64,000 nt of DNA from Prorocentrum cordatum (Eukaryota; Sar; Dinophyceae; Prorocentrales; Prorocentraceae). Positions 40,600-53,665 of this stretch are shown here, one piece after another. Each line of letters starts with the position of its first letter. Position 1 is the first letter of the stretch. The DNA is taken from the NCBI GenBank assembly GCA_963575745.1, contig CAUYUJ010022054.1:65231-129230 (forward strand). Reading direction: 5' to 3'. The position numbers were made by a program, and so were the translations under genes. Below the pieces are notes generated by a model, which saw nothing but the letters and a program-made list of their open reading frames with translations, was not told the DNA's origin and did not search any database.

Positions 40600-41600
40600 A
40601 ACTCTTGAAGGTCTCTTGGGCCGTCTTGGGGCGATCTTGGGGGGCCGTCCGGGAGCGTCGGAAAGCCGAAGAGGCAAGACAGCCATTTTTTTCTTCTCAA
40701 AACTCAAGGACAATCAATGATCTGTGCCTCTTGGGGCCCTCTTGGATGCCTCTTGGGTCGTCTGGGGGCCATCTTGAGCGTCTTGGAGCGATCGTTCGGC
40801 GACTCGGGGCCCTCTTGGACCGTCTTTGGGGCCTCTTGGGGCCCTCTTGGCCTGGCTCGGGGCCTCTTGGGCCCGAACAAGTCTCGCGGTGAGATGCGGG
40901 GTAGCCCAGAGGGCACGCGACAAGCCCGGGTAGATTTCGGAATCTTGGGTCCCTGCCCCTAAAGACTCCTCAGGACTGAGGACTGAGGCTCCAGGGATTA
41001 GGCAAAGGACCTGAGGACACGCCCACTCCGTGCCCAGAAGCAGGGTGGCGGACATACACACATCCATATGCTCCCCCCCCTGTATCGTACCTTTCGCCGT
41101 CGCTCCAATCTCCAATCTTTAATCTCCAATCTCGTCCTCCTCCTTCCCATCGCCTTTTTCTGTTCCAACTCCCCTGCACCTCTGCCTCCTCCTCCTCCTC
41201 CTCCTCGTCCTCCTCCTCCTCTTCCTCCTTCTACACCTCCAATATTCCTTCCCAGGTTGCTCTCCGCCTCCTTGCCCTCCGCCTCAGTCTCCTGCGCCGC
41301 CTTTTCGCGCGCTCTCAACCGGAGGAGGAGGAGGAAGAGGAGGAGGAGGAGGAGGAGGAGGAGGAGGAGGAGGAGGAGGAGGAGGAGGAGGAGGGGGCAT
41401 TTTGGAAGCCTCTGGGCCGACTTAGGGCCTTCTTGGGGTGCTCCAGGGCCGTCTTGGAGGCTTTCTTGGGCGTCTTGGAGGCCTCTTGGGTTATCTTTGG
41501 ACCCTCTTGGGGCTGCCTTTGGGGCCTAATGGGTCGTTCTGGGGGCATCTTGGAGCCCTTTCGGGCGATCTTGGGGCGATCTTGGGGGGCGACTAGGCCG
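40600..41600 (+). repeat. CTTGGGG satellites and CT/AGG microsatellites
   Basis: CTTGGGGCC-type repeats at 40610-40880 and 41395-41600; TCC-rich at 41185-41235; (AGG)n at 41315-41395. No gene. Confidence 0.8.
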
Positions 41601-41974
41601 TCTCGGGCGTGCCTCCCTGCCGAGTCTAGAACGTGCTTGTGCTGGGACAGTTCTGCTTCCTTTCTTCCTTTGGTCTCTCTGCTCCGCTAGAGCTGTTCGA
41701 TCGCCTGCGTAGTCCCGACTCGAGTAAGGGAGGCCGCCGCTGCCCTGCCCGAGCGTCGACGCAGATCTACTTCCTGCATGAAGAGTAGCAGCTCCGCAAC
41801 CTGCATCTTATTGCCGCCGTGCTTTCTTTCGTACAGCTGCCATCCCCCAGCAGCTCTGGTCCTCCCGAATTTCCCCGCCATCCTCCCCCAAGTGTTCCCC
41901 GACGGTGATTCGCCGTAGGCGTCTTGGATCGTTGATGCTGCTGCTGCTGATGACGGTGGCGGTGGAGGGTGGTC

Positions 41975-42975
<1,001 letters not shown>

Positions 42976-43192
42976 AGCAGAGGAGACAAACGATGAGGGA
43001 GGGGCGAGGAGAGTAGGAGGCGGAGGTCGTGTCCGTTATCCTCGTGTTCGCAGTTGCCCCGAGGAGCTCCCGGAACCCTGCGGTGACGGACGCGGATCTT
43101 GTCCGGGTCGGCATGAAGGACCATCTCCTCCGCCGCGCATCTCCTTCCTCCCTCCTTCCTCCTCCTTCCTCCTCATTTCCTCCTCCTCCTCC

Positions 43193-43215
43193 TCCGTGAC
43201 CCATTTTGGCTCAAG
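43193..43215 (+). other. Relic spliced leader of a third LINE copy
   Basis: TCCGT-GAC-CCATTTTGGC then TCAAG: the SL with AG replaced by GAC. TCC repeats precede it. Downstream GTGGA-ACCGCTAGTCCGCGG matches the LINE-B leader, so it marks the 5' end of a LINE of the same group. Confidence 0.82.
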
Positions 43216-43342
43216 GCTGTGAGTTCCCCTTCGGGAAAAGTGGATACCGCTAGTCCGCGGCAACTCTCAGTCTTCGGTCAGTCCGCGCCTTGGCCAGAGT
43301 CAAGCAATCAGCCCCAGTGCGAGGCATCTTTCGTGCTCTCCC

Positions 43343-44180
43343 ATGGCGCCTTGGCCGCAGAGAAAGAAAAATACGCAGGCCTTCGCGTATTGCGCCTGTG
43401 GTCGGTGGAAGTACAATTGGTGCACCGTTCAAAACAATTACCAGTGCCAGTTCTGTAGAGAACCTCTCTGCATTTTTCGGCCCAGGAGGTCGCGTGATGA
43501 GTCGGCTGCGGGCGAATGTGAAGGTACCAAGCCCTTTTGGCATTCGACGGCGTCCAAGGAACAGGAGTCGACAGCGGCGGTTCTTGCCATGCTACTTCCC
43601 GTTCTCCTGCAGACGCCAACTGCGAAGGCCTTTCAGGATGATGTCACGAAGGCCGATCAAGACATGACGCACCAGCAGCAGGCCGTCCATCCCACCCAGG
43701 CGGCGATGCAACGTATGGACCCCCGCCCGCACGGATGCCATGCGTGAGCCCAAAAAGTTCCAACAACTTGCTGGCTGTCAAGCAATACTTGGAGGAGGGC
43801 GAGGCAGAGCACGAAAAGCAGTGCGAGGTGGCCTGCATGGCGGAGCAGGGACGCATCATCGCCACCGAACAGTATACGAAACTCATCGTCAAGTCGGGGC
43901 CGGTCAGCGATCCAGGTGTGACGGTGGACGGCAGGAAGGTCCTTTTCGCCGTTGACGAGTCCATGTTCGCAATTCTGGACCATTGTGAGGAGTCGGTCCA
44001 GGAATCTCTACGACAGTGGCAGCAATAGCTCCAACGGCATCGTGAAAAGGGCTTCTTGCGGGCCAAGAACGTTTCGAGTCGCTGCTCACGGAAAGCAAGA
44101 AAGCTCAAGAGGCCCCAGCCTCCAAGAAGTGTAAGGGTCAAGCAGGTGAAGCAGTACCATCCTTGAAATCAAGAGGCGTT
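43343..44180 (+). pseudogene. ORF1 relic of a third LINE (LINE-C)
   Basis: ATG at 43343 opens MAPWPQRKKNTQAFAYCACG, RWKYNWCTVQ and YQCQFCREPLC, the same zinc-ribbon-like start as LINE-A ORF1. The frame stops at 43747; coding continues in another frame (LLAVKQYLEEGEAEHEKQCE, then VDGRKVLFAVDESMFAILD) to about 44028 and then a third. No endonuclease or RT follows, so the copy is truncated. A TCC tract at 45062-45088 could mark its 3' side. Confidence 0.72.
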
Positions 44181-44559
44181 CGTCCCCGATCCACGCGCAG
44201 GATTTGCAGCTCTTGGGGGCCGCCCCGATTCCGCTGGAACTTCGTCCTCGTCAGGAACCCTTTCCGAAGACCCCCCAAAAGCAGCCATCAAAGTTGCCGT
44301 TGAGGCCTCCGTTCAGACCGCGCAGCTCGCTGCTAGCGGCAAGCCTGCGTCCTTTGAGGCAGCCAAAGAAGGCCTTCGCTCTGTTGTTTCTTGCCAAAGA
44401 GCATAGGGGTGCGGGTTGGGTTGTACCGTATCCCCATTGTGATTTAGGTGTTGATGTCTTGCGGCCCGATCCTTACCTCGTATGGAGTAGATCGGTCCAC
44501 TCGGTCTCGGCAACTCGGTACGAAGTGATTGTGCACAGCTCGCGGATGGTGACGCGGGT

Positions 44560-44990
44560 CAGCACCGTTGGTCGTCGGTCATCTCGAGCAGGTTGGCGGG
44601 TGGGTTGGTAGCCTTGCCCATGTAGTTGTGGAGGGATCTTGAGAGTACCATTACCTGGTCGTGCTCGCATCTGTGCGACGCGTATTGGTCGGTGTTCCAG
44701 TCGTAGAGCTCGTCTGAGTTGATGATCTCTTTGATGGCCTCCTTGGTGAGATTGTGCACGTGGATTTTGAACAGCGGCGTGGTGCGGTCGTGCTGTATGC
44801 TGCTGATCGTATTGTTTAGGTGTCCGACGGCGTCATGCTCTTTGTCGGGGCCACGGGGCCATCTGCGACAGATCTGATGCCGACGTATGGCTCTTCGACC
44901 AGAGTTGTCGCCCCTTCGAGGACGGTATCCATGCCCTTGGCAGTCGCAGGCCATGGTGCCGCCTCTGCTGGCGGTGGCTTGCAAAGGACG
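44560..44990 (-). pseudogene. Minus-strand coding remnant of unknown protein
   Basis: Good third-position GC across VGHLNNTISSIQHDRTTPLF, KIHVHNLTKEAIKEIINSDE, LYDWNTDQYASHRCEHDQVM and LHNYMGKATNPPANLLEMTD. No start or stop can be fixed and I do not recognise the family. It could be an exon or a transposon fragment that broke into LINE-C. Confidence 0.45.
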
Positions 44991-45088
44991 TCGGGCGTCG
45001 CTGCTGTTGGCGCTGCAATGGTAGGGATATTTCCTTCTCGGCTGTTGGTGAGGGCTTTGGTCCTCCTCCTCCTCCTCCTCCTCCTCCT

Positions 45089-45483
45089 GGCTTGACTAGA
45101 ACCGCGTTCTGTGATATTACCAGCCCTGGGCGCTTGCCTCCCTGTCCGAGGCTCCTGCGGTCCGCCGTGTGGGACAGGAGGTCGGCCTGGGGTGGCTGGG
45201 TGTTGCCAGGTGCTGTGTTGCTTTGAACCAGTGGAGACTTAGCTGGTACGGCTCGGGGCTCAAGAGACGGGGGTCAATACAAACGGGCACTGGATCCTGC
45301 AGGATCTTGCGAAGACCCCCTCTGGCTGACCCGGGTTAGCGAGCCGCTCGTGGCCGCGAAGCGGCCGCGCATATTGGCTGACCCGGGTTTGCGAAGCCCT
45401 GCGTTGCAGTTTGTTTTTCTTGCATTGCAGTTTTTTTGTTTCCTGCTGACCTGGGTCTGATTGACCCGGGTTAGCAGATCCCC
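45089..45483. other. Spacer with GACCCGGGTT repeats
   Basis: GCTGACCCGGGTT or TTGACCCGGGTT appears three times (45327, 45377, 45461) with related sequence between. No gene. Confidence 0.5.
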
Positions 45484-45492
45484 GCACTGCTG

Positions 45493-45709
45493 CTTTAGGG
45501 GCAACGATAGGGGGGGATAGGCATAGGGGGGGATGCATCGACCCCCCAATCGCCCATTGATCGCCGATAGGGGCCCGATAGCCGCAACCTGTCCAGGAAG
45601 GTGCGGATTCACGATCGGAGGCCTATCGCCGATCTATCGGCGATGTATCGCCGATTCCAGGTCGATGCATCCCCCCTATGCCAGTTCTCCCCTATCGTTG
45701 CCCCTCACA
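45493..45709. mobile_element. 217-bp inverted-repeat element with 9-bp target duplication
   Basis: Terminal repeats of ~50 bp: left AGGGGCAACGATAGGGG, GGCATAGGGGGG, ATGCATCGACC; right is the complement in reverse order. GCACTGCTG occurs directly on both sides (45484-45492 and 45710-45718). Nine-base duplications and long terminal repeats are typical of Mutator-like elements. The interior is itself rich in ATCGGCGAT/ATCGCCGAT palindromes. No coding capacity. Confidence 0.83.
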
Positions 45710-45719
45710 GCACTGCTGG

Positions 45720-46310
45720 CTGGTAAAGCATGTTGGACGGCGGTTGGGCCTTCCAGCGGGTTCCTTCGGTGGAGGAGCTTCTCACAGGCACCCCGACGTC
45801 TTCGGAGGCGCGGACCTTGTCTGTAGATGTGGGGCTGGTGCCTTCTAAGAAGCAGCCTCCTTCTCAGAATCGGGTATATCCAGGACCCCGATTCAGGGGA
45901 GCTGGTTAGTGACTGGGCCCCGAAGCCCAACATATAGACTGGAATCACCAAACCAGGTCTGCCGAAGCTGGTTTTTCTTCGTGTGACGGCAGTTCCGGTG
46001 GGTGGCACGGGGCGGGTGGGGGGGGGGCGTCCCCCGGGTACACATCGTTCAACCAGGTCCCACTAAACCCACTCCAGCCAACCCCCCTGTGCGCGCCCTC
46101 CCCCCTCCCCCCTCCCGAGGCCCGCCTCCCTCTCAAGCTCCTCTTCGATCCGACCGATCCGCTGCGGCATCGACCTCGTCCGGCCCGATCCGGTGCGGCT
46201 CCGACCCTCCGACGATCCGAGTCGGCCCGATGCCCGCACGGCGCTGTGGGTGCAGCCTGGCGCAGCCGACCCGATTCGATTTGGACCCCCTGCCGAGGCC
46301 CCCCGCCCCG
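45720..46310. other. GC-rich spacer, no gene seen
   Basis: Contains a sequence related to the 14923 hairpin (GTGCCTTCTAAGAAGCAG, about 45839). C-rich at 46015-46140. Confidence 0.45.
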
Positions 46311-46311
46311 C

Positions 46312-46560
46312 CTCCTCCTCCTCCTCCTCCTCCTCCTCCTCCTCCTCCTCCTCCTCCTCCCCCTCCTCCTCCTCCTCCTCCTCCTCCTCCTCCTCCTCCT
46401 CCTCCTCTTCCGCCTCATCTTCCGCCTCCGCCTCCGCGCCTCGCCCTCCGCCTCCTCCTCCCTCCTCCTCCTCCTCCTCCTCCTCCTCCTCCTCCTCCTC
46501 CTCCTCCTCCCCCTCCCCCTCCTCCTCCTCCTCCTCCTCCTTCTCCTCCTCCTCCGCCGC
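46312..46560 (+). repeat. (TCC)n microsatellite
   Basis: TCC repeats broken by a CTTCCGCCTC-rich segment at 46405-46455. Confidence 0.93.
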
Positions 46561-46916
46561 CCCGCCTTCGGTGTGCCCTCGGCAGCCCGCCTTCCCGGGC
46601 GCGCTCGCGTCGGCTGGCGCCTGGTCGGCGGTGAGACAGCGCCGATGCAGCGCCGCGGTTCGCGTCGGCGAGCGCCGCGTGGCGTCGGCTCGCGGGGGCC
46701 GGCAAGGCCCTAAGGCGGTGTGGGAGGCCTCCCGCGATTTGCCGCAGAGCCAAGGGAGGAAAAACCACGCGGACCCTACAGTTGGCGCTTCCTGGACGGC
46801 TCTGGGCGTTTACGAAACAGCCCTGCCCCGTTTGATCCCTTCTCCGGGCGCGTTCGCTGGAGGACTTCGCGTGTCGGGGTGGACATTCTCGGGGTGGATT
46901 TTTTGTGACCCCCTCC

Positions 46917-47028
46917 GCAGCCGCAGGACACGCCCGAGATGAAGGAGTACTACCGCTCCTACGAGGAGAGGTACGGGCGCCGCCGGCCGGCGAGGTCCGA
47001 CCGCGAGTGGCTGGCGGAGAAGGATCTC
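46917..47028 (+). pseudogene. Isolated exon-like segment
   Basis: After a possible acceptor (CCCCCTCCGCAG) the frame QDTPEMKEYYRSYEERYGRR then RPARSDREWLAEKDLG has very strong third-position GC. The signal then dissolves into G-rich sequence at a possible GC donor. Partner exons are not visible. Protein unknown, with a basic, helical character. Confidence 0.4.
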
Positions 47029-47140
47029 GGGCGGGCGGCCGAGGGGCGGGGGGGCGGGGAGCAGCGGTCGGGGCGGGCGAGGGAGGGGGGGGGGCTGGGG
47101 AAGGGGGGTCGGCGGCGAGCCTCAAAGGGGGAAGCTTCAA

Positions 47141-47297
47141 GTCGGGCCTGCCCCTCTACAGGAGGGATGGTCAGAAATAGAGGAAATTAGTCAGGGGACG
47201 AGTTTTTAGTATTCTTTGACAATTTTTGAGGTTTGTTCTATTTTTAAATATATGTTATGTTTCGTCCAAAATCCGCCTGTAGGGGGACATGCCCGAC
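47141..47297. mobile_element. Inverted-repeat element R2, copy 3
   Basis: Ends GTCGGGCCTGCCCCTCTACA and CCGCCTGTAGGGGGACATGC then CCGAC; AT-rich interior like 31402-31556. Confidence 0.82.
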
Positions 47298-48224
47298 CTA
47301 GGGGAAGCGAGAAGGTCCAGGTCCGAGAAATGACACCCACCCCCAGGCATGTACGATTTCGGGGTGGACTTTCTCATGGTGCAAGTCGTAATTAGGTTCT
47401 TCGTGCCTTTGCAGAGCAACATGCGTTTGTTTGCCGCCGCGCGTCGCATGACAAGTGCATCGCGTAAAACGTGGACAAACATTTCGTTCTTCCCAGTCTC
47501 TCCTGAAAATTTCGGAGTACCTGGGCTCTCCAGACGGAGCAGTCCACGACGGACCTCCAGCGTCCGCGCCGCCTTCGAACTTGTCCTTCCGCGGGTGGGG
47601 TATACTCGCAGGTGGGGCATATAATCAGGCATTTTTCGTTGCATCATTATTCCCCACCCCTGCTGCGCCACACTAAGTATTCTCGTTGGCCGGCATTTTC
47701 GGGGCGCCATTCCAGGCGGGCCCGCAGACAACCCAACTAGTTGCAGGGGGGGGGGGCAAGCGAGGGAGCGAGGGAAGGTAGAGGGAGGGCAGGGGAGGGT
47801 GTGAGGAGGGCGCGGGTTGTCGTCGGGTCTTTCCCAGGGCTCATTCAAGGGGCCCCTTGGGCGCGTAGAGCTAATGTAAATTTCGGTTTTCGAAACAATT
47901 ATTCAACCATTTTCAGTTTCTGTGGCCCCAGTGCGGGTGGGGTATAATTAGCGGACCCTCACAAGGGGGATGCCTTCTCAGAAGGCGGCGGGGCGTCTCA
48001 TTCTCAGAAGCCCTCGCGCCTTCAGAGAAGTCTTCGGTGCGGAGGAGGCTTGGTCGGGTTCGCCAGCAAATCAGCAAATCATGGGAAGCTTGTATGTCCT
48101 CGGATTTCCGTCCTTGGAGTGCATTGGCGTGCGCTAGCGTTTGGTAATTGATGGGGGAGCGACGATTTAGCGTTGATTAGCTTCGATTTAGCGTCGTTGC
48201 GCGTCTATTCTAGACGCTTCGCGT
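47298..48224. other. Spacer, no gene seen
   Basis: Short frames lack codon bias. TTCTCAGAAG repeats at 47967-48005. GGGTGGGGTATA occurs at ~47594 and ~47935. Confidence 0.45.
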
Positions 48225-48345
48225 AACCCCACCAGCCCATCCGGAAACGACGCCCAGACGATGTGCCCTGATCAGGGATGTGGAGGAGAACGCAGCGGAA
48301 TAAAGGACTTGGTAAAACGTCGTGCCCCAAGAGAGGGAGGATGGA
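48225..48345 (-). repeat. Module B of composite repeat CR
   Basis: On the minus strand: CTCTTGGGGCACGACGTTTTAC, CAGGGCACATCGTCTGGGCG, GATGGGCTGGTGGGGTTACG, CGAAGCGTCTAGA, matching 27370-27500. As there, simple repeats lie directly at its 5' side. Confidence 0.78.
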
Positions 48346-48359
48346 GGAGGAATAGCACT

Positions 48360-49605
<1,246 letters not shown>

Positions 49606-50130
49606 AGAATTCCGAAGAAATTCCGAATAATCAAAAGGAAGGCTGAGGAATTCCGAAGAATCCGAAGGAATCCCGAGGAATTCCGAAGGAGGAATCCAAA
49701 AGGAATTCCGAAGGAGGAATCCAAAAGGAATTCCGAAGGAGGAATCCAAAGGAATTCCGAAGGAGGAATCCAAAGGAATTCCGAAGAATTCCGAAGGAAT
49801 CCGAAGGAAGTCCGAAGGATTCCTGAGGAATTCGGAACTCCGAAGGAATCCGAAAGAATCCAGAAGGAACCCCAAGGAATCCCGAAGGAGTCCTAAAGAA
49901 TCCTGAGGAATTCCAAAGGAATCCCAAGGAATTCCGAAGGAGTCCTAAAGAATCTTGAGGAATTCCGAAGAATTCGAAAGGATCCGGAGGAATTCCGAAG
50001 ATCCCATCCGTGGTTGCAATTGGTCTCATTTTTGGTTGGGTTGGAATTGGTCTCATTTGTGGTTGGAATTGGTCTCGTTTCTGGTTGCAATTCGCTCCGA
50101 ACGGTTGGAATTGGGACTAGTCGGTTGTAA
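49606..50130 (+). repeat. GGAATTCCGAAGAATCC satellite and ATTGGTCTC repeats
   Basis: 49606-49998: 8-25 bp units of GAATTCCGAAGGAGGAATCC type. 50010-50125: TTGGAATTGGTCTCATTT repeated at ~22 bp. Confidence 0.88.
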
Positions 50131-50420
50131 TTCGTTCAATTTCGGGTCCACCCCCCCCTCTCTTCGGATTCCATAAAGTGGGGGGGGGGAGGGGAGAAAT
50201 TCAAAACCCTCCCCCACCCCACCCCACCCACACGCCGCCGGCAAATGACAACGGCGAGCGGAGCGTCGAAGCCAAACGACGGCGACGAAGACGAGCGCCA
50301 GCCCCGAACGACAGGTTCGAACCGGCCCACTCTCCCCCCTCCGCGGAAGGCAAAGGGAAAAAGGAGGGGGTTCGAACCCCTTCCCCCCTTCCCCGGGATC
50401 CTCAAGAGAGGACAGTACAT
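50131..50420. other. GC-rich spacer, no gene seen
   Basis: G- and C-runs, a GGGTTCGAACCCC palindrome at 50367-50380 and no coding signal. Confidence 0.5.
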
Positions 50421-50439
50421 TAGAAACCCAAGATATTCC

Positions 50440-51465
50440 CTACCTAGGCTCTGCCTAGAAGGGTTCTTACTCTCTGGGCTTCAAGGGGCCGGGCAGTGGG
50501 AACCGGGCCGGGCGGTTCCCCCAGTATCCGCCCCGCGATTATCCCAGTTACGTCCCCTTAGCTTAGCGTTGCTTATCTCATCTTAGCTTAGCTTATTTCA
50601 TATTAGCTTAGCTTAGCTTAGCTTCATCTTAGCTCATGTTTATATTAGCTTAGCTTACCTTCATCTTAGCTTCGCTTAGCTTTAGCATAGCAGTGCACAG
50701 CATAGCATAGCATAGCGAAGCATAGCATAGCGCATCACAGCATATCAAAGCATAGCCCAGCATAACATAGCATAGCTCAGCATAGCATAGCATAGCATTA
50801 GCATAGCATAGCGCAGCACAGCACAGCACAGCATAGCTTAGCATTGCATAGCATAGCATAGCATAGCGCAGCATAGCACAGCATAGCATAGCATAGCATA
50901 GCGCAGCATAGCATGGCATAGCATAGCATAGCAACTGATTCCCTCCCTAGGCTCTGCCTAGAAGGGTTCTTACTCTCTTGGCTTAAAGGGCCAGGCAGTG
51001 GGAACCGGGCCGGGCGGTTCCCCCAGTATCCGCCCAGCGGTTCCCCCTGTTACGTCCCCTTAGCTTAGCGTTGCGTATCTCATCTTAGCTTAGCTTATGT
51101 CATCTTAGTTTAGCTTAGCTTCATCTTAGCTCAGGTTATCTTAGCTTAGCTTACCTTCATCTTAGCTTCGCTTAGCTTTAGCATAGCACAGCACAGCATA
51201 GCATAGCGTAGCATAGCATAGCATAGCATATCGTAGCATAGCCCAGCATAGCATAGCATAGCGCAGCATAGCATAGCATAGCATAGCATAGCATAGCATA
51301 GCGCAGCACAGCGCAGCACAGCACAGCACAGTATAGCATAGCTTAGCATAGCATCGCATAGCTTAGCATAGCATAGCGCAGCATAGCATAGCATAGCACA
51401 GCATAGCGCAGCATAGCATGGCATAGCATAGCATAGCATAGCATAGCATAGCATAGCAACAAATG
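50440..51465 (+). repeat. Duplicated module plus 5-bp satellites TTAGC and ATAGC
   Basis: A ~130-bp block (CCTAGGCTCTGCCTAGAAGG, GGGAACCGGGCCGGGCGGTT, TACGTCCCCTTAGCTTAGCG) occurs at ~50443 and ~50946. Each is followed by (TTAGC)n and then (ATAGC)n, to 50935 and 51465. The block holds a GGGAACCG/CGGTTCCC hairpin. Confidence 0.88.
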
Positions 51466-51649
51466 CTGCTTTCCTAGGGGCTCCAACTTCTTGGTAGGGT
51501 CGCACTGGGGTAATTGAGAACTCAAGAGATGGAAAACCCGATCTTTTGGAAGCCCAATACACTGGAAACCTTGGAAGGCGCGCTCCGCGGGGCCCAGCGC
51601 GTGCTCCAAGACATCCGCGCGGACCTCTGGAAGCGTCCACGAGACGACA

Positions 51650-51880
51650 GCGATGGTTGTCCAAGAGGTTGTCACGATGGTTGTCCCGATGGTTGTCACG
51701 ATGGTTGTCCCGATGAATATTCCCGGTAGCTGTCCCGATGGTTGTCCCGATGGTTGTCCCGATGGTTGTCCCGCTGGTTGTCCCGGAGGTTGTCACGATG
51801 GTTGTCCCGATGGTTGTCCCGATGGATTTCCCGATAGTTGTCCCGATGGTTGTCCCGGTGGTTGTAACGCTGGTTGAGGC
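51650..51880 (+). repeat. 12-bp satellite GTTGTCCCGATG, array 1
   Basis: About 18 units with substitutions. Further arrays at 52190-52630 and 52845-52940. Confidence 0.9.
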
Positions 51881-52017
51881 CTTGGCGGCAGAATACCCAA
51901 AACAGCTTTTCAGAATACTACAGAAATCATTTTGCAGTTGTATCAATGCAATCATGCACAAGACTGGCACTAGACAATGCTACGCTATGTGTAATAAACC
52001 GAATGCTAGAGGTTAAG

Positions 52018-52137
52018 GGAGTGAGATCGAAGTGAAACCGAGCCCCCTCCCCCTGAGAAAATCGGTTTCGATCTCGTGTTCGTGCCGTGCGAGCGGGCGA
52101 GGCGAAGCTGCGTCGGCCGGCGAGCGGCTGTGGCTAA
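52018..52137 (+). repeat. Dispersed repeat R3, copy c
   Basis: GTGAGATCGAAGTG, AAAATCGGTTTCGATCTCGT and GGCGAGGCGAAGCTGCGT; directly followed by the second GTTGTCCCGATG array. Confidence 0.85.
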
Positions 52138-52189
52138 GGCGACGTCAGAGCAAAAGTCCATCCTCTGGCCGATTGCCGACAGGTCCCGC

Positions 52190-52940
52190 GCCGATGTCCC
52201 TGTGGTTGTCCCGAGGTTGTCCCGTGGATTTCCCGTCGGTTGTCTCGACGGGTGCCCCGATGGTTGTCCTGATGGCTGTCCCGACAGTTGTCCCTATGTT
52301 TGTCCCGATGGTTGTCCACTGGTTGTCCCGATGGTTGTCCCAGTGATTGTCACGATGGTTGCCCCGATGGTTGTCCCGATGGTTGTCCCGATGAATATCC
52401 AGATAATTGTCCCGATGGTTGTTGTCCCGATGGGTGTCCCGATGGTTGTCCGGATGGTTGTCCCGATGAATGTCCCAATAACTGTCCCGTGTTTGTCCCG
52501 ATGGTTCCCCCGTTGGTTGTCGCGATGTTTTCCCGATGGATGTCCTGGCGGTTGTCCCGATAATTGTCCCGATGGTTGTCCCGATGGTTGTCCCGATGGT
52601 TGTTCCGATTGTTGCCCGGATGGTTCGCCCGATGGATTCCAGCCGAAACAATGCGCTCGGCGCCTCCAGCGACTGGAGGTTTTCGCCCAAATGACAAAAA
52701 AAATGCGATCGGCGCATTCGACATCTCGAGATGTTTTCCAAAATGTTTGTATAAATGCGCTCGGCGACGTCGGTGCCGATCGATTTAGTGATATGAATAG
52801 ATCGATCGACAATGCGACCAATAGATAAGTGATAGGTATTTGTCCTGGTGGTTGTCCCGATAGCTATTGCGATGGTTGTCCCGCTGATGGTGCCAACGGT
52901 TTTCCCGATGGTTGTCCCGATGGTTGTCCCGTCGGTTGGA
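52190..52940 (+). repeat. 12-bp satellite GTTGTCCCGATG, arrays 2 and 3
   Basis: 52190-52630 and 52845-52940, separated by ~215 bp of unique sequence. All six frames stay open for long stretches because the unit has few stop triplets; I do not regard these as genes. Confidence 0.9.
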
Positions 52941-52944
52941 GGGG

Positions 52945-53090
52945 TAGGGGAGGTTGGGTCTGAACCCCCCCCTCCCCTCCTCTTCCTTCCAGGGAGGGGA
53001 GGGGGTTCGAACCCCCCCCCATACTTTCTGGAATCCCCAGGGGGGGAGGGGGGGGGTTCGAACCCCCCCCCCGACCCTTCTCCCAGCTGC
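52945..53090 (+). repeat. Series of GGGGTTCGAACCCC palindromes
   Basis: Two good palindromes (52994-53010, 53050-53068) and one degenerate (52960-52978, GGTCTGAACC), with G and C runs between them. They resemble a tRNA T-arm only by chance; no cloverleaf can be built. Confidence 0.75.
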
Positions 53091-53099
53091 GTCAGAAGA

Positions 53100-53665
53100 C
53101 GCTCTTTCAGATCTCACGAGCGACCTCAACATCGATCTCACAATAGATCTCACGATCGATCTCAGAACAGATCTCACAACAGATCTCACGATCGATCTCG
53201 CATTCAAACTCACCATCGATCTCAATATCGATCTCGAATCAGATCTCACTATCGGTATCACTATCGTTTCAGTCTCGATCTCAAAGCAATCTCACGATCG
53301 ATCTCACAACAGATCTCACGACCGATCTCCCACTCAATCTCACCATTGATCTGACAATCGAACTCACTGTCGATCCCACATTCGGACACACCATCGGTCT
53401 CACTATCGATCTAACAATCGATCTCACCATCGGTCTCACTATCGGTCTCAGAATCGATCTCGCAATCTGTCTCCCGATCGATCTCAGTATCGATCTCCCT
53501 GTCGCTCCCACTATAGATCTCACGAGCGATCTCCCCATCAATCTCACAACAGGTTTCACTATCGATCTCACAACAGATCGCACTATCGATCTTTCAACAG
53601 ATCTCACCATCGATCACACAACAGATCTCACAACCGATCTCACTATCGATCTCACTTTCGATCTC
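53100..53665 (+). repeat. 12-bp satellite ATCGATCTCACT, array 0
   Basis: About 46 units (GATCTCACTATC, GATCTCACAACA and variants), then a short CACCGACGGGAC 12-bp array (53668-53790) and R3 (53820-53945, minus). This is the diverged, shortened start of the tandem array. Confidence 0.92.

Noticed and set aside
40675-40710. Another SL relic (CAGCCATTTTTTTCTTCTCA...)
   Set aside because: Too many changes and an insertion; indistinguishable from chance T-rich sequence.
50650-51465. Cys/Tyr/Ala repeat proteins (MLCYAMLCYA)
   Set aside because: Product of the ATAGC pentamer satellite.
52990-53070. tRNA genes suggested by GGTTCGAACC
   Set aside because: The motif is a plain palindrome inside G and C runs; no acceptor, D or anticodon arm can be built.
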